Below are positions 34,059 to 43,234 of a DNA stretch of 64,000 bases, piece after piece (positions within the stretch are counted from its first letter, which is position 1; each line of letters opens with the position of its first letter). The DNA lies in contig NZ_FNDY01000005.1 of assembly GCF_900099895.1 (NCBI RefSeq), positions 185,916 to 249,915 on the forward strand. The letters are read 5' to 3'. This DNA is from Paenibacillus naphthalenovorans. GTDB taxonomy: Bacteria; Bacillota; Bacilli; Paenibacillales; NBRC-103111. Under the pieces are notes generated by a model. The model worked only from the letters and a program-made list of their open reading frames with translations. It had not been told where the DNA came from and ran no database searches. A program made the position numbers and the translations under genes.

Positions 34059-36809
34059 CTAGGCTTGCAATATTCGAAGTGAATTTTTGATTGTTGCGGA
34101 TCGGTCTGACAATTCTCGCGCAACCACAACCATCCCTTCCACGTCTTGAATATTCTGTTGGACAACACGTTCCGTATCGGATATCGCCTTTTCGAGTTTG
34201 TCCCTTTCTTTCACTTGAAATTTTATCGCTTCTGTTACTTCGGCAGCCTGTTTGGTTACATTTTCGACGACTTTTACAATATCCTTTCCGTGTTTTGCTT
34301 GTTCCACTGTGGCCGCAGTAATCTGACGCACCTGTTCCCGGGCATTCGCTACACCCTTAACGACTTCTTCGACACCGGCGGCCTGTTCATTCGTCGCCTG
34401 AGCCACCATAGCGGCCTGTTTGGTTACATTTTCTACCGCCTTTACGATATTTTCGCCTTGCTTTGCCTGTTCACCAGTTGCTACGGTGATTTGACGCACC
34501 TGTTCACTGGCATTCACTACACCCTTAACGACTTCTTCGACGGCGGCGGCCTGCTCCTTTGTCGCCTGAGTCACCATCGCGGCCTGTTTGGTTACATTCT
34601 CTACCGCCCTTACGATATTTTCGCCTTGCTTTGCCTGTTCACCAGTTGCTATGGTGATTTGACGTACCTGTTCACGAGCATTCGCTACACCCTTAACGAC
34701 TTCTTCGACGGCGGCGGCCTGTTCCTTCGTCGCCTGAGTCACCATCGCGGCCTGTTTGGTTACATTTTCTACTGCCCTTACGATATTTTCGCCTTGCTTT
34801 GCCTGTTCACCAGTTGCTACGGTGATTTGACGCACCTGTTCACGAGCATTCGCTACGCCCTTAACGACTTCTTCGACGGCGGCGGCCTGCTCCTTCGTCG
34901 CCTGAGTCACCATCGCGGCCTGTTTGGTTACATTTTCTACCGCCCTTACGATATTTTCGCCTTGCTTTGCCTGTTCACCAGTTGCTATGGTGATTTGACG
35001 CACTTGTTCGCGGGCATTCACTACACCCTTGATGACTTCTTCGACGCCGGCGGCTTGTTCCTTCGTCGCCTGAGTCATCATTTCTGCCTGAGTGGTTAAT
35101 GCGCCTACGGCCATCACGATTTGTTCGCTTCCCTTAGCCTGTTCAACCGTAGCTGAAGTGATCTGTCTGATTTCATTCGTAATTTTGTCGACTCCGGTTA
35201 CTATTTTTTCGATGGCTATACCTGTTTCATCCGCCAATTTGTTTCCTTGTTCGACTTTTACCATACCGATCTCGATGGCTTTGATGGCATCAGTTGTTTC
35301 GCTTTGGATCCCTTTAATTAATTGGGCAATTTCTTTGGTGGCTTTTGCGCTTCTTTCGGCGAGCTTCCTCACTTCATCGGCAACAACGGCGAACCCTTTT
35401 CCGTGTTCACCAGCCCTTGCAGCTTCAATTGCGGCGTTAAGTGCCAAAAGGTTGGTTTGCTCGGCAATGTCGTCGATGACTTCAATAATGCTTCCGATTT
35501 CTTCCGAGCTTTTCCCCAGATTAGTTATGACGCCAGAGGCCTGTTTTACGACATCCGCAATTTCTTTCATTCCCGTGAGGGACTGACTAACCGCCTTTTG
35601 TCCATCTTTGGCATCCGTTTGAACCTGGTCCGCAAGTGAATTCACATTTTGCGCATTTTTAGCCACCTGTTCAATCGAAGCCGCTATTTGCTGAATCGAA
35701 GCAGAGGTATCGCCGGCGATTTTCTGCAATTGGTCTGCATTGGCAGCAATGCCGCGAATCGATTTTCCCATCTGCTCAATGGATGCGGAGATTTGTTCAA
35801 CCGAACTGGCTGTGCTTTCAGCATTTCCGGCAACCTGTTGAATGGAAGCCACCATCTCCTGGATAGCATTCAAAGTTTCTTCCGCCGAGGCGGTCAAGCT
35901 CGCCGCATTATCGGCTACGCCTTGGATCGATTGCCCCATTTCTTCAATGGAAGCGGAAATCTGCTCCACAGAACTCGCTGTACTTTGGCTATTTCCGGCA
36001 ACCTGTTGAATGGAAGCCACCATCTCCTGGATGGCATTCGAAGTTTCTTCCGCCGAGGCGGTCAAGCTCGCCGCATTATCGGCTACGCCTTTGATCGATT
36101 GCCCCATTTCTTCAATGGAAGCGGAAATCTGCTCCACAGAACTTGCCGTACTTTGGCTATTACCGGCAACCTGCTGAATGGAAGCCACCATCTCCTGGAT
36201 GGCATTCGAAGTTTCTTCCGCCGAGGCGGTCAAGCTCGCCGCATTATCGGCTACGCCTTGGATCGACTTCCCCATTTCTTCAATGGAAGCGGAGATCTGC
36301 TCCACAGAACTTGCCGTACTTTGGCTATTTCCGGCAACCTGTTGAATGGAAGCCACCATCTCCTGGATGGCATTCGAAGCTTCTTCCGCCGAGGCGGTCA
36401 GGCTCGCCGCATTATCGGCTACGCCTTGGATCGATTGCCCTATTTCTTCAATGGAAGCGGAAATCTGCTCCACAGAACTTGCCGTACTTTGGCTATTGCC
36501 AGCAACCTGTTGAACGGAAGCGACCATTTCTTGGATGACTTCCGATATTTCACTGGCGGAAGCAGCCAGACGATCTGAATTTTTGCTTACCCCTTCAATG
36601 GATTTCGATATCTCTTCAACAATGTCGGATGTGGATTCAATGGCTGAAGACTGCTGGCTGGTCCCATGAGAAATCTGTTCCGTCATGACGGCAAGTTCCT
36701 TCAGATTTTGCTCTAATCTTTTTGAATCGGTTATAGCCGCTTCAATGGTTTCGGAAACTCCTGCAGCTTTCATAAATTTGTGAGCAAGTTTTTTCGTCAA
36801 AGTGCTCAT
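34059..36809 (-). CDS. Cytoplasmic methyl-accepting chemotaxis protein with expanded coiled-coil repeats
   Basis: A 916-residue soluble receptor without membrane helices or a recognised ligand-binding domain. The conserved signalling tip ([20 protein letters not shown], about 450-469) is near the centre. Each side is built from 56-residue (8-heptad) repeats, about six N-terminal (about 54-389) and six C-terminal (about 543-877), so both arms of the antiparallel hairpin keep equal length. N-repeats contain [21 protein letters not shown] sequence; C-repeats contain [18 protein letters not shown]. The ATG follows GGGAGG and overlaps the CheW stop (ATGA). Presumably it activates CheA through CheW from the cytoplasm. 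Confidence 0.93.
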   Translation of the reverse strand: MSTLTKKLAHKFMKAAGVSETIEAAITDSKRLEQNLKELAVMTEQISHGTSQQSSAIESTSDIVEEISKSIEGVSKNSDRLAASASEISEVIQEMVASVQQVAGNSQSTASSVEQISASIEEIGQSIQGVADNAASLTASAEEASNAIQEMVASIQQVAGNSQSTASSVEQISASIEEMGKSIQGVADNAASLTASAEETSNAIQEMVASIQQVAGNSQSTASSVEQISASIEEMGQSIKGVADNAASLTASAEETSNAIQEMVASIQQVAGNSQSTASSVEQISASIEEMGQSIQGVADNAASLTASAEETLNAIQEMVASIQQVAGNAESTASSVEQISASIEQMGKSIRGIAANADQLQKIAGDTSASIQQIAASIEQVAKNAQNVNSLADQVQTDAKDGQKAVSQSLTGMKEIADVVKQASGVITNLGKSSEEIGSIIEVIDDIAEQTNLLALNAAIEAARAGEHGKGFAVVADEVRKLAERSAKATKEIAQLIKGIQSETTDAIKAIEIGMVKVEQGNKLADETGIAIEKIVTGVDKITNEIRQITSATVEQAKGSEQIVMAVGALTTQAEMMTQATKEQAAGVEEVIKGVVNAREQVRQITIATGEQAKQGENIVRAVENVTKQAAMVTQATKEQAAAVEEVVKGVANAREQVRQITVATGEQAKQGENIVRAVENVTKQAAMVTQATKEQAAAVEEVVKGVANAREQVRQITIATGEQAKQGENIVRAVENVTKQAAMVTQATKEQAAAVEEVVKGVVNASEQVRQITVATGEQAKQGENIVKAVENVTKQAAMVAQATNEQAAGVEEVVKGVANAREQVRQITAATVEQAKHGKDIVKVVENVTKQAAEVTEAIKFQVKERDKLEKAISDTERVVQQNIQDVEGMVVVARELSDRSATIKNSLRILQA
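34179..35183 (-). repeat. C-terminal arm: about six 168-bp repeats in the receptor gene
   Basis: In-frame tandem units of 56 codons. The four middle copies are almost identical in protein and DNA; the outer copies are more diverged. This points to recent expansion from the inside. Confidence 0.85.
35643..36650 (-). repeat. N-terminal arm: about six 168-bp repeats in the receptor gene
   Basis: In-frame 56-codon units containing [14 protein letters not shown] and [19 protein letters not shown]. The unit length is the same as in the C-terminal arm although the two unit sequences are unrelated. Confidence 0.85.
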
Positions 36810-37291
36810 GGAATGTTTTCCTCCCTTTTTTCAACTTCGTTGATGATGAAATTTATTTCCAGCTTGTTTAACAAGTGATCGAGATGAAGCAATATAATGA
36901 GACGATTGTCCATTTTACAGATTGCTCCCATATAAGCCGTTTGTGTAGTAACGATCGTATCAGGAACCGGTTCCAAGCTGTTTTCATCGATTCGCAGCAC
37001 TTCTTTCACTTCGTCGACCAATAATCCGATAACTCTTCCTTGGGAGCGGGTTATAATAATGCGCTGTTTTTTGGACTTAATCGGTTCTTTCAAAAATTGA
37101 ATTCTAAGATCGATTACCGGTATGATTTCCCCGCGAAGATTGATAACTCCGACTATGGATTCGGGTGCTTTTGCGATCGATGTGACTTGAGGAACAAATA
37201 TAATTTCATATACATCTGTAATGGGAAGCCCGAATTCCTCCGTTTCTATCCGAAAGGTAACCAACTGCTTGATGGCTTGGGCAGATGTCAA
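36806..37291 (-). CDS. cheW: CheW coupling protein (first copy)
   Basis: A 161-residue SH3-like adaptor linking receptor and CheA. CheW features: [39 protein letters not shown], and [16 protein letters not shown] 37291 follows AAGGAGG at 9 bases. The stop overlaps the receptor start, so CheW and receptor translation are coupled. Confidence 0.92.
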   Translation of the reverse strand: MTSAQAIKQLVTFRIETEEFGLPITDVYEIIFVPQVTSIAKAPESIVGVINLRGEIIPVIDLRIQFLKEPIKSKKQRIIITRSQGRVIGLLVDEVKEVLRIDENSLEPVPDTIVTTQTAYMGAICKMDNRLIILLHLDHLLNKLEINFIINEVEKREENIP

Positions 37292-37327
37292 CGATGAGTC
37301 CCTCCTTACTGTGAAAAATGGATATGG

Positions 37328-39340
37328 TTAGACCACATCATCCATTACTTCGGATTCGATAGACTTAAGGTTATTTGCCAATTTGAATACTCCGGTTACA
37401 TCCAAGATCAGCGCTACGCTTCCATCGCCCAGAATCGTGGCCCCCGAAACGCCTTCGACCTGTCCGATATAGGAACCGATGGATTTTACTACAATTTCTT
37501 GGCTGCCGATCAATTCATCGACAACCAAACCGAGCCGTTTTTCTGCCAGTCCGACAACCACGATAAATACATGCTTTGTTTTTCTTTTGCCGCAGGACAT
37601 TCTAAAAAGATCGTGAAGACCGATGAGTGGAAGAATTTTTTCTCTGATTTTTACAACAGCTTGTCCCTTAACGGAGTGGATTTCTTTTTTCGATATACGG
37701 ACGATTTCGATCACACTGTTCATGGGCAAGGCATAAGTTGTTTCCTGCAACTTGATCAGAAGTCCTCGAAGAATAGCTAAAGTTAAAGGCAATTTAATCG
37801 TGAACTTCGTCCCTTCGCCCAAACGGGTTTCTACATCGATCAATCCGTTTAATTTCTCGATATGATTTCGGACAATGTCCATCCCGACTCCGCGTCCCGA
37901 TATATCACTTACGGATTGGGCTGTCGAAAAACCAGGAAGAAAAATAAGTTGAATCCATTCCTGTTCCGACATCATTTCGGCATCTTGCGCAGTAATCAAT
38001 TGTTTGCGTATGGCGGATTCTTTTACTTTCTCCGCGTTAATTCCCGCCCCGTCATCCTCTACCGTCAGCACCACTTGATTTTCTTGATGGGACGCCCTAA
38101 TCTTTATCGTACCTTTAAGGGATTTTCCCCGTTTTTTTCTAACTTCTACTTCTTCTATACCGTGGTCTATGGCATTCCGGATCAGATGAATCAACGGATC
38201 GCTAATTTCCTCTATGACTGTCCGATCCAGTTCAGTTTCTTTCCCTTCAAGCAGCAGATTGACTTCCTTGTTTAACGTCCGGGCTAAATCTCGTACCATT
38301 CTTGGAAATCGGTTGAATAATCGCTCGACGGGAAGCATTCGCGTCTTCATCACGGATTCTTGAAGTTCCCCAATGATTCGGCTGAAATGATTGGAAATTC
38401 GCTCCAAATCATCGATCGTTTCATCCGTAGAGTAACGATCGCGCAACAAATTTCCGACTTGGGCGATTCTTGTCTGGTCGATGACCAATTCACCAACCAA
38501 ATTCATAATGCTGTCCAAGTGTTCCACATCGACGCGAATCGTTTGTCCTATTTTCTTTTCTTCTTTTCTGCCCTGGTTTGGGATCGGGTTGTCCGGCTCC
38601 GAGTCCTTATTGGCATCTGTCAATGGCACGAAAGCATCAACCAAATTGTCGTTTGAAAAAGGCACCACTTCGGCATCTTCAACATCAATAAGCTGGCTCA
38701 GCAAATGTTGAAGGGCATCGGAATCCGCGTTCGTCTTGACGATATAGGAAATTTCATTGAGGTTTGTTTCTTCGATGACGCTGTCCAATTCCGGTTCCGA
38801 CGACATAACGGATCCCCACTTCTTAAGATGATTTAACACAATATGGGCCCGAGGAAGCTTCATCTCACAATGTTCGGATAAACGAACTTTACATCTCCAC
38901 TTTTTTAATTTCTGTTTTTTGTCTTCAAACAACTTACTATTCGATTCGAAGTTCTCTTCCGTCCTCTTTTCCAATTGCCGCAATTGATGCACGATGGAAT
39001 CGATATTTGTTTTTGTAACACCTTCTTGTTCAATTTCTCTTTTCAACCAGTTTAAATGATCCAAACATTGAAATAGGATATCTACAACCTGCTGCGTCAC
39101 CGGTAGAAGTTGATTTCGAATCTTGTCAAAAATATTTTCCATTTCGTGGGTCAATTGTTTTATTTCCTCGAAACCCATCGCAGCGGATGAACCTTTTAAT
39201 GTATGAGCAATCCGAAAAATATTATGTATGATTTGCGGGGAATCGCCTTGCTGTTCCAAATTCAGGATCTCTATTTCCAGTAATTGAAGCAATTCTTCCG
39301 CTTCAGACAAGAAAACTCCCATCAATTCCGAACGATTCAT
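37328..39340 (-). CDS. cheA: Chemotaxis histidine kinase CheA
   Basis: A 670-residue kinase. P1 Hpt domain with phosphorylatable His46 (IAHTLKGSSAAMG). A linker/P2-like region (about 150-240) lies before P3 dimerisation (about 270-330, ending SVMKTRMLPVERLF). The P4 ATP-binding domain has LIRNAIDHGIE (N-box), VEDDGAGIN (G1) and ISGRGVGMDIV (G2). The CheW-like P5 domain is C-terminal (LGDGSVALILDV). The ATG follows GGGGGAAAC. All catalytic boxes are intact. It phosphorylates CheB here; a CheY would have to come from elsewhere. Confidence 0.95.
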   Translation of the reverse strand: MNRSELMGVFLSEAEELLQLLEIEILNLEQQGDSPQIIHNIFRIAHTLKGSSAAMGFEEIKQLTHEMENIFDKIRNQLLPVTQQVVDILFQCLDHLNWLKREIEQEGVTKTNIDSIVHQLRQLEKRTEENFESNSKLFEDKKQKLKKWRCKVRLSEHCEMKLPRAHIVLNHLKKWGSVMSSEPELDSVIEETNLNEISYIVKTNADSDALQHLLSQLIDVEDAEVVPFSNDNLVDAFVPLTDANKDSEPDNPIPNQGRKEEKKIGQTIRVDVEHLDSIMNLVGELVIDQTRIAQVGNLLRDRYSTDETIDDLERISNHFSRIIGELQESVMKTRMLPVERLFNRFPRMVRDLARTLNKEVNLLLEGKETELDRTVIEEISDPLIHLIRNAIDHGIEEVEVRKKRGKSLKGTIKIRASHQENQVVLTVEDDGAGINAEKVKESAIRKQLITAQDAEMMSEQEWIQLIFLPGFSTAQSVSDISGRGVGMDIVRNHIEKLNGLIDVETRLGEGTKFTIKLPLTLAILRGLLIKLQETTYALPMNSVIEIVRISKKEIHSVKGQAVVKIREKILPLIGLHDLFRMSCGKRKTKHVFIVVVGLAEKRLGLVVDELIGSQEIVVKSIGSYIGQVEGVSGATILGDGSVALILDVTGVFKLANNLKSIESEVMDDVV

Positions 39341-39353
39341 ATGGGTTTCCCCC

Positions 39354-39779
39354 TTACCCTACAAGAACATGTTCTAGATTTAAAATGCCGATAAGTCCTT
39401 CTTCCGACTGGCCAATCCCTTGAAAATAACTGCCATCAACTCCAGAAACAATTTCGGTAGAGGGCTGTATATCGGAAAATTTGATCACTTGATTAACTCC
39501 ATCTACAACGATGCCGATCATTTCTTCGTTATGATTCACCACTACGATTCTCGCTTTATGAATTACGGACGTCTCTCCCAATTGAAATCTTTTACGCAAA
39601 CTGATGATCGGCACAATTTTACCCCGAATGTTCGTAACACCTTCCAAAAAAGCCCTACTGTTAGGTATTGCTGTTATTTTTTGCATTTTGATAATTTCAT
39701 AAACTTCAGAAATCTTTAGAGCGTATTCTTCTGTGCCCAGTTCAATCACGATATACTGGTCTTGCTGTAAAACTTCCAC
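39354..39779 (-). CDS. cheW: CheW coupling protein (second copy)
   Basis: A 141-residue second CheW: YIVIELGTEEYALKISEVYEI, EGVTNIRGKIVPIISLRKRF, and GIVVDGVNQVIKF. GTG 39779 follows AGGGGGTG. An in-frame TTG at 39806 overlaps the previous TGA but has no ribosome site. Two different CheW genes flank cheA, suggesting distinct contacts in the array. Confidence 0.9.
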   Translation of the reverse strand: MEVLQQDQYIVIELGTEEYALKISEVYEIIKMQKITAIPNSRAFLEGVTNIRGKIVPIISLRKRFQLGETSVIHKARIVVVNHNEEMIGIVVDGVNQVIKFSDIQPSTEIVSGVDGSYFQGIGQSEEGLIGILNLEHVLVG

Positions 39780-39802
39780 TATTTCACCCCCTAGATATTC
39801 AC

Positions 39803-40456
39803 TCAACCAAGGAATGCGGATTCGGATAAAAGATACGGCGGATCGTTCTGGGAAAGATACTGTCTGTCATATTCTGAATTCATGGTATGGTGCAGTTCAA
39901 TAAAGTACGATTCACTCATCTGTAAAAATACGGTCAAAACATACGGATCAAATTGTTTGTTTCTATTTTCCCATAGCTCGATTTTGGCATCCGCGAACGT
40001 GATGCTTTTACGGTAGGGTCGGCCCGAAACCATGCAGTCGAACGCATCCAATATGGCACAAATTCTGGCGCAGAATGGAATGTCACCGGCAGCCAAACCG
40101 AATGGATAGCCCGTTCCATCCGGACGTTCATGATGATAGAGAACCGCGCCGGTAACATCCTGATCGGTAATGCCCTCATTCCGTAAAAAATCGTTTCCCC
40201 AGATCGGATGTTGCTTCATCAAGACCCATTCATTGTGGGTCAGTACGGAGGATTTTCCTAAAATCGATTTTGGAACGAAAATTTTACCGATGTCGTGTAA
40301 AATGCATCCCAGCACAAGTTTTTGGGTTTGCTCTTGATTTAAATTTAATTCTGCGGCTATTCGTCTTGCCATATTACTAACGCGAATACTGTGATGATAG
40401 GTAGACGAATCGTGTAACCGCAATTTGGACAGCCAACTTGCGATTCGTTGATTCAA
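39803..40456 (-). CDS. HD-GYP-type phosphodiesterase domain protein
   Basis: A 217-residue single-domain protein. Metal-binding HD (CILHDIGKI), downstream HH/GYP signature (YHHERPDGTGYPFGL) and DAFDCMVSGRPYRK are all present, so c-di-GMP hydrolysis is plausible. TTG 40456 follows GGAGGGAC; the open frame upstream runs into the recombinase site region. It is the first gene of the chemosensory operon. With no receiver of its own, it may be an output or a modulator tied to c-di-GMP rather than to flagella. Confidence 0.9.
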   Translation of the reverse strand: MNQRIASWLSKLRLHDSSTYHHSIRVSNMARRIAAELNLNQEQTQKLVLGCILHDIGKIFVPKSILGKSSVLTHNEWVLMKQHPIWGNDFLRNEGITDQDVTGAVLYHHERPDGTGYPFGLAAGDIPFCARICAILDAFDCMVSGRPYRKSITFADAKIELWENRNKQFDPYVLTVFLQMSESYFIELHHTMNSEYDRQYLSQNDPPYLLSESAFLG

Positions 40457-40482
40457 TGTGGTGTCCCTCCGTTTAGAACATA

Positions 40483-40512
40483 TTGCAAATAATGCGAAAC
40501 ACGATGTACAAT
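40483..40512 (+). promoter_or_regulatory. Candidate promoter of the recombinase gene, outside the inverted repeats
   Basis: TTGCAA (40483-40488), 18 bases, TACAAT (40507-40512). It ends at the left recombination site, while the recombinase ribosome site (GGAGGAG) is inside the flanked segment. Inversion would therefore separate the gene from this promoter. Confidence 0.5.
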
Positions 40513-40537
40513 GTCGCACAATGTTGATTATTCGACA
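40512..40537. repeat. Left inverted recombination-like site
   Basis: Contains ACAATGTTGATTATTCGAC (40518-40536), the exact reverse complement of 41578-41596; 24 of 26 bases match overall. Each site is itself a dyad: TGTCG at one end and CGACA at the other, with arms of about 9-11 bases around a short centre, as in tyrosine-recombinase crossover sites. Confidence 0.8.
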
Positions 40538-40559
40538 TCATGGAGGAGAAACAACCAAG

Positions 40560-41498
40560 ATGAATCAAGTTATGGTATTACCGGAACAACAAACAGAGCA
40601 GAAAAATCGAACGTACACAGATGACCAAATCGTGTCTATGTTCCTAAAAATGACTTGCACGGAATCTGAATTCACCTTGAGAAATTACAGCAGAGCGATC
40701 CAATTATTTCGTCAATTTCTATCCTTCAAGCCGCTTCGTGAAGTAACATGGAAAGAGGTCGAGGTATTCAAGATCAGTTTATCTGAGGGGCTTTGCAGTC
40801 CTAGTAAAAAGCCCTTATCCCCTGCTTCAGTAGCAAATTTCCTTGCTCCTATTCGTTCGCTATACAAATGGGGGAGTGATCCGAATATTGGTCTATTTAC
40901 GGTAAATCCAACAACTTGCATCCGCTCCCCCAAAGTACCGGTAACCAGCAAAAATCATTATCTGACGAAAAAGGAAGCAATACATCTCCTAATCGAGCTA
41001 AAAAAATCAGGTGAACGCAACTATTTGATTGGCCTATCTTTAATATTAATGGGATTACGAGTATCGGAACTGGTTGCAATCGAATGGGGGCATTTCCACT
41101 CGGATCCCGCTGGCATTTCCATGTGGTTAACCGTCGTTGACGGCAAAGGGGGTAAACAAAGAGAAGTGAAGGTTCCCAAAAAACTCTGGATGATCTATGC
41201 AGAACGTTTTTCCCACTATCGACCGGAACAACGTCTGTTTCCCCTAACGGTCAGGCAGGTCGAAAGAATTATGCAGAAAGTTCGTAAACAAAGCGATCTG
41301 AGAAAGGAACCAACCCCACATTGGCTTCGACACACGAATGCAACGCTTGCTCTTCTTAACGGTGCCTCTTTGCAGCAAGTTCAGGAAAATCTGGGTCACG
41401 CTCACATTAATACGACTCAAAGGTATTTACATACGATTGAACAATTGAACAAAGCTGCTCCTGATTACGTAGAGGAATGTTTCGCGGACATTTTATAG
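40560..41498 (+). CDS. XerC/XerD-like tyrosine recombinase
   Basis: A 312-residue site-specific recombinase with all catalytic residues: Arg in MGLRVSEL, Lys in GKGGKQREV, HxxR in PHWLRHTN, His in LGHAHINTT and Tyr in QRYLH. A SAM-like N-terminal core-binding domain precedes it (about 20-120). ATG 40560 follows TGGAGGAG. The gene is bounded on both sides by inverted 26-bp sites, the arrangement expected of an invertible segment. The nearby genes it could switch are the chemosensory operon (left) and the riboswitch-led gene (right). Confidence 0.93.
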   Translation: MNQVMVLPEQQTEQKNRTYTDDQIVSMFLKMTCTESEFTLRNYSRAIQLFRQFLSFKPLREVTWKEVEVFKISLSEGLCSPSKKPLSPASVANFLAPIRSLYKWGSDPNIGLFTVNPTTCIRSPKVPVTSKNHYLTKKEAIHLLIELKKSGERNYLIGLSLILMGLRVSELVAIEWGHFHSDPAGISMWLTVVDGKGGKQREVKVPKKLWMIYAERFSHYRPEQRLFPLTVRQVERIMQKVRKQSDLRKEPTPHWLRHTNATLALLNGASLQQVQENLGHAHINTTQRYLHTIEQLNKAAPDYVEECFADIL

Positions 41499-41531
41499 GC
41501 CTATTGGCATAAGGAATTTTATTGGAAATGG

Positions 41532-41560
41532 TTGCAAATGGAGTTCCTTAGGACTATAAT
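41532..41560 (+). promoter_or_regulatory. Near-consensus sigma-A promoter inside the flanked segment
   Basis: TTGCAA (41532-41537), 17 bases, TATAAT (41555-41560). It points right, across the right repeat, toward the GEMM riboswitch that begins about 75 bases after the predicted start. If the segment flipped, this promoter would face the chemosensory operon. Confidence 0.65.
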
Positions 41561-41576
41561 TGTACAATAAATAAAT

Positions 41577-41602
41577 TGTCGAATAATCAACATTGTACGA
41601 CC
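41577..41602. repeat. Right inverted recombination-like site
   Basis: GTCGAATAATCAACATTGT at 41578-41596 is the exact inverse of 40518-40536. Together the sites enclose about 1.08 kb holding only the recombinase gene and the outward promoter. Confidence 0.8.
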
Positions 41603-41641
41603 AGTATGGAAGGTTGCACATTTTTTTTCAATAAAATTTAT

Positions 41642-41722
41642 ACACAAGGCAAACCTATCGAAAAATAGGGACGCAAATCCATGGGTCTAAATACCCAGTG
41701 ATATGATCGCCAGGTTGCTGAG
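41642..41722 (+). promoter_or_regulatory. c-di-GMP-I (GEMM) riboswitch aptamer
   Basis: Matches the GEMM-I core in order: ACAAGGCAAACC, a CCTAT-CGAAAA-ATAGG hairpin with the GNRA-type loop, GGGACGCAAA, the second helix with the CTAAA receptor and TATGAT, then CGCCAGGTTGCTG. An additional TTGCAC-N17-TTTATA promoter-like pair (41614-41642) would start inside the first helix, so the promoter at 41532 is the better source of a full aptamer. Confidence 0.88.
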
Positions 41723-41731
41723 AAATAAGAC

Positions 41732-41759
41732 CTACCTTACTGCAATGGGTAGTTTTTTT
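41732..41759 (+). terminator. Riboswitch expression-platform terminator
   Basis: CTACC pairs with GGTAG and is followed by TTTTTTT. It starts about 10 bases after the aptamer. The gene it controls is downstream, across 270 bases (41761-42031) in which I see no other gene. Confidence 0.7.
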
Positions 41760-42031
41760 GTTTTGCCTGTCTATCTATGCACTATGATAGTCGCAAGCTT
41801 GGGGTAGTCCCCCAGGGGCTGGGGATAGATCTCATAGATTAGACAATATAGACGTTTCATTGTTGAGAGCCCCTACATTTGTGCCGGCGTGACAAATGGA
41901 ACAGCATCCATTATGATGTTATATGGTCACGTATCAAGAAGAATGATTCGATGAACCAAATGGAACGCTTACCTTGGCTTTTCGCCGCTGGCGACGGGCA
42001 AGCGGGTCAAATTAATTTAGGAAGTGATTTT

Positions 42032-42841
42032 TTGAATAGTAAATTGCAGTCTGACTGTGAAAATTGCTTTGGGTTATGTTGTGTGGCCTTACCCTATACA
42101 AAATCAGCAGATTTTGCTTTTAATAAAGAAGGCGGAGTCCCTTGTCGTAACTTGTGTCCAGATCATCGTTGCAGCATACATGAACATCTAAGAGATCAAG
42201 GTTTTCATGGGTGTGTTTCCTATGAATGTTTTGGTGCTGGACAACATGTTTCACAAGAAATTTTTAAAGGTAAAGATTGGAGAAAGAATCCAGAGTTATC
42301 AAAGGAAATGTTTGCAGTATTTCCTATTGTTCAACAGTTGCATGAGATGCTTTGCTACTTAAGTCAAGCTTTAGATTTAGAAGAAACTCAACCCATCCGG
42401 AATGAATTGCAAAGCGTTTTCGATAAAACTTTATCTCTAACTAATCTTAATCCGAAAGATATTCTTAATTTAGATGTACCGGCTCATAGAGAAATCGTGA
42501 ATCATTTATTACTCAAAACAAGTGAATTCATTCGAAAAGAATTCATTCAAAGTAATAAGGAAAGCAAGATACGCAAGGATTTTATAGGTGCGAATTTAAA
42601 AGGTGCTAACCTACGAGGTATGAATTTAAGAGGGGCATTGTTGATTGCATCTAATTTGAGGGGCGCTGACTTAAGAAAAGTGGATTTTATTGGTTCAGAC
42701 TTAAGAGATGCTGATTTATCAGGTGCAAATCTTACCGGAAGTATTTTTCTTACTCAAGCTCAGGTTAACTCGGCTAAAGGTAATAAAGAGACCAGATTAC
42801 CTCGTTACTTAAAAGTTCCTGCTCATTGGTTAAAACATTAG
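42032..42841 (+). CDS. Cys-rich pentapeptide-repeat protein downstream of the GEMM riboswitch
   Basis: A 269-residue protein. The N-terminal part has a cysteine cluster (SDCENCFGLCC, then PCRNLCPDHRC and CVSYECFGAG), possibly binding metal or an Fe-S centre. The C-terminal 60 residues are pentapeptide repeats of the A(D/N)LXX type (GANLKGANLRGMNLRG, SNLRGADLRKVDF, DADLSGANLTGS), forming a right-handed quadrilateral helix. TTG 42032 follows AGGAAG at 7 bases. Alternative ATGs at 41951 and 41960 have weak sites and would add about 25 residues. Probable target of the c-di-GMP riboswitch. Function unknown. Confidence 0.8.
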   Translation: MNSKLQSDCENCFGLCCVALPYTKSADFAFNKEGGVPCRNLCPDHRCSIHEHLRDQGFHGCVSYECFGAGQHVSQEIFKGKDWRKNPELSKEMFAVFPIVQQLHEMLCYLSQALDLEETQPIRNELQSVFDKTLSLTNLNPKDILNLDVPAHREIVNHLLLKTSEFIRKEFIQSNKESKIRKDFIGANLKGANLRGMNLRGALLIASNLRGADLRKVDFIGSDLRDADLSGANLTGSIFLTQAQVNSAKGNKETRLPRYLKVPAHWLKH

Positions 42842-42998
42842 TAATTAAATAATGGAAATGGTTTTAAACAAACGAAGGAAAATTATGCTTAAGTTAAGGG
42901 TTACAACGACAAAAAAGTCAATCATTCGGCACTGAGGGGGTATGTAGAAGAAGAGCGTCTTCCTTAGCCGCCCCTATCATAATAAGTTCAAAAAAAGA

Positions 42999-43016
42999 AG
43001 CGGGCATTCTCCCGCT
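42999..43016 (-). terminator. Terminator of the PadR/VanZ operon
   Basis: AGCGGG-CATTCT-CCCGCT; on the minus strand TTCTTTTTTTG follows. Confidence 0.7.
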
Positions 43017-43105
43017 CCGTTACGATATCCGCCAATACATCTCAACTCTTAGTCTTTCCTGACTAACAGTGAGCAGCACTCCACAACATTATCCGTTCAT
43101 GGTGC

Positions 43106-43234
43106 AGCAACTGGGACGAGCTCGCTACCTTCTTTAAGTATCCACCTGATCTGTGCAAGCTGATCTACACGACCAATATGATCGAGAGCTACCACCAGCA
43201 GCTGCGGAAGGCAACCAAGGGAAAAAGCAATTAA
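43106..43234 (+). pseudogene. IS256-family transposase C-terminal fragment
   Basis: A 42-codon in-frame remnant: SNWDELATFFKYP, KLIYTTNMIESYHQQLRK, then ATKGKSN and a stop. A different copy from the relic at 31490, but covering partly the same region. Its end overlaps the 3' end of the convergent VanZ gene. Confidence 0.85.

Noticed and set aside
34146..36578. Long plus-strand open frames with internal repeats
   Set aside because: They are antisense shadows of the receptor's 56-codon repeats; the translation is Phe/Tyr/Leu-rich with no family match.
34179..36650. Possible CRISPR-like array because of regular repeats
   Set aside because: The 168-base units are contiguous coding repeats without spacers.
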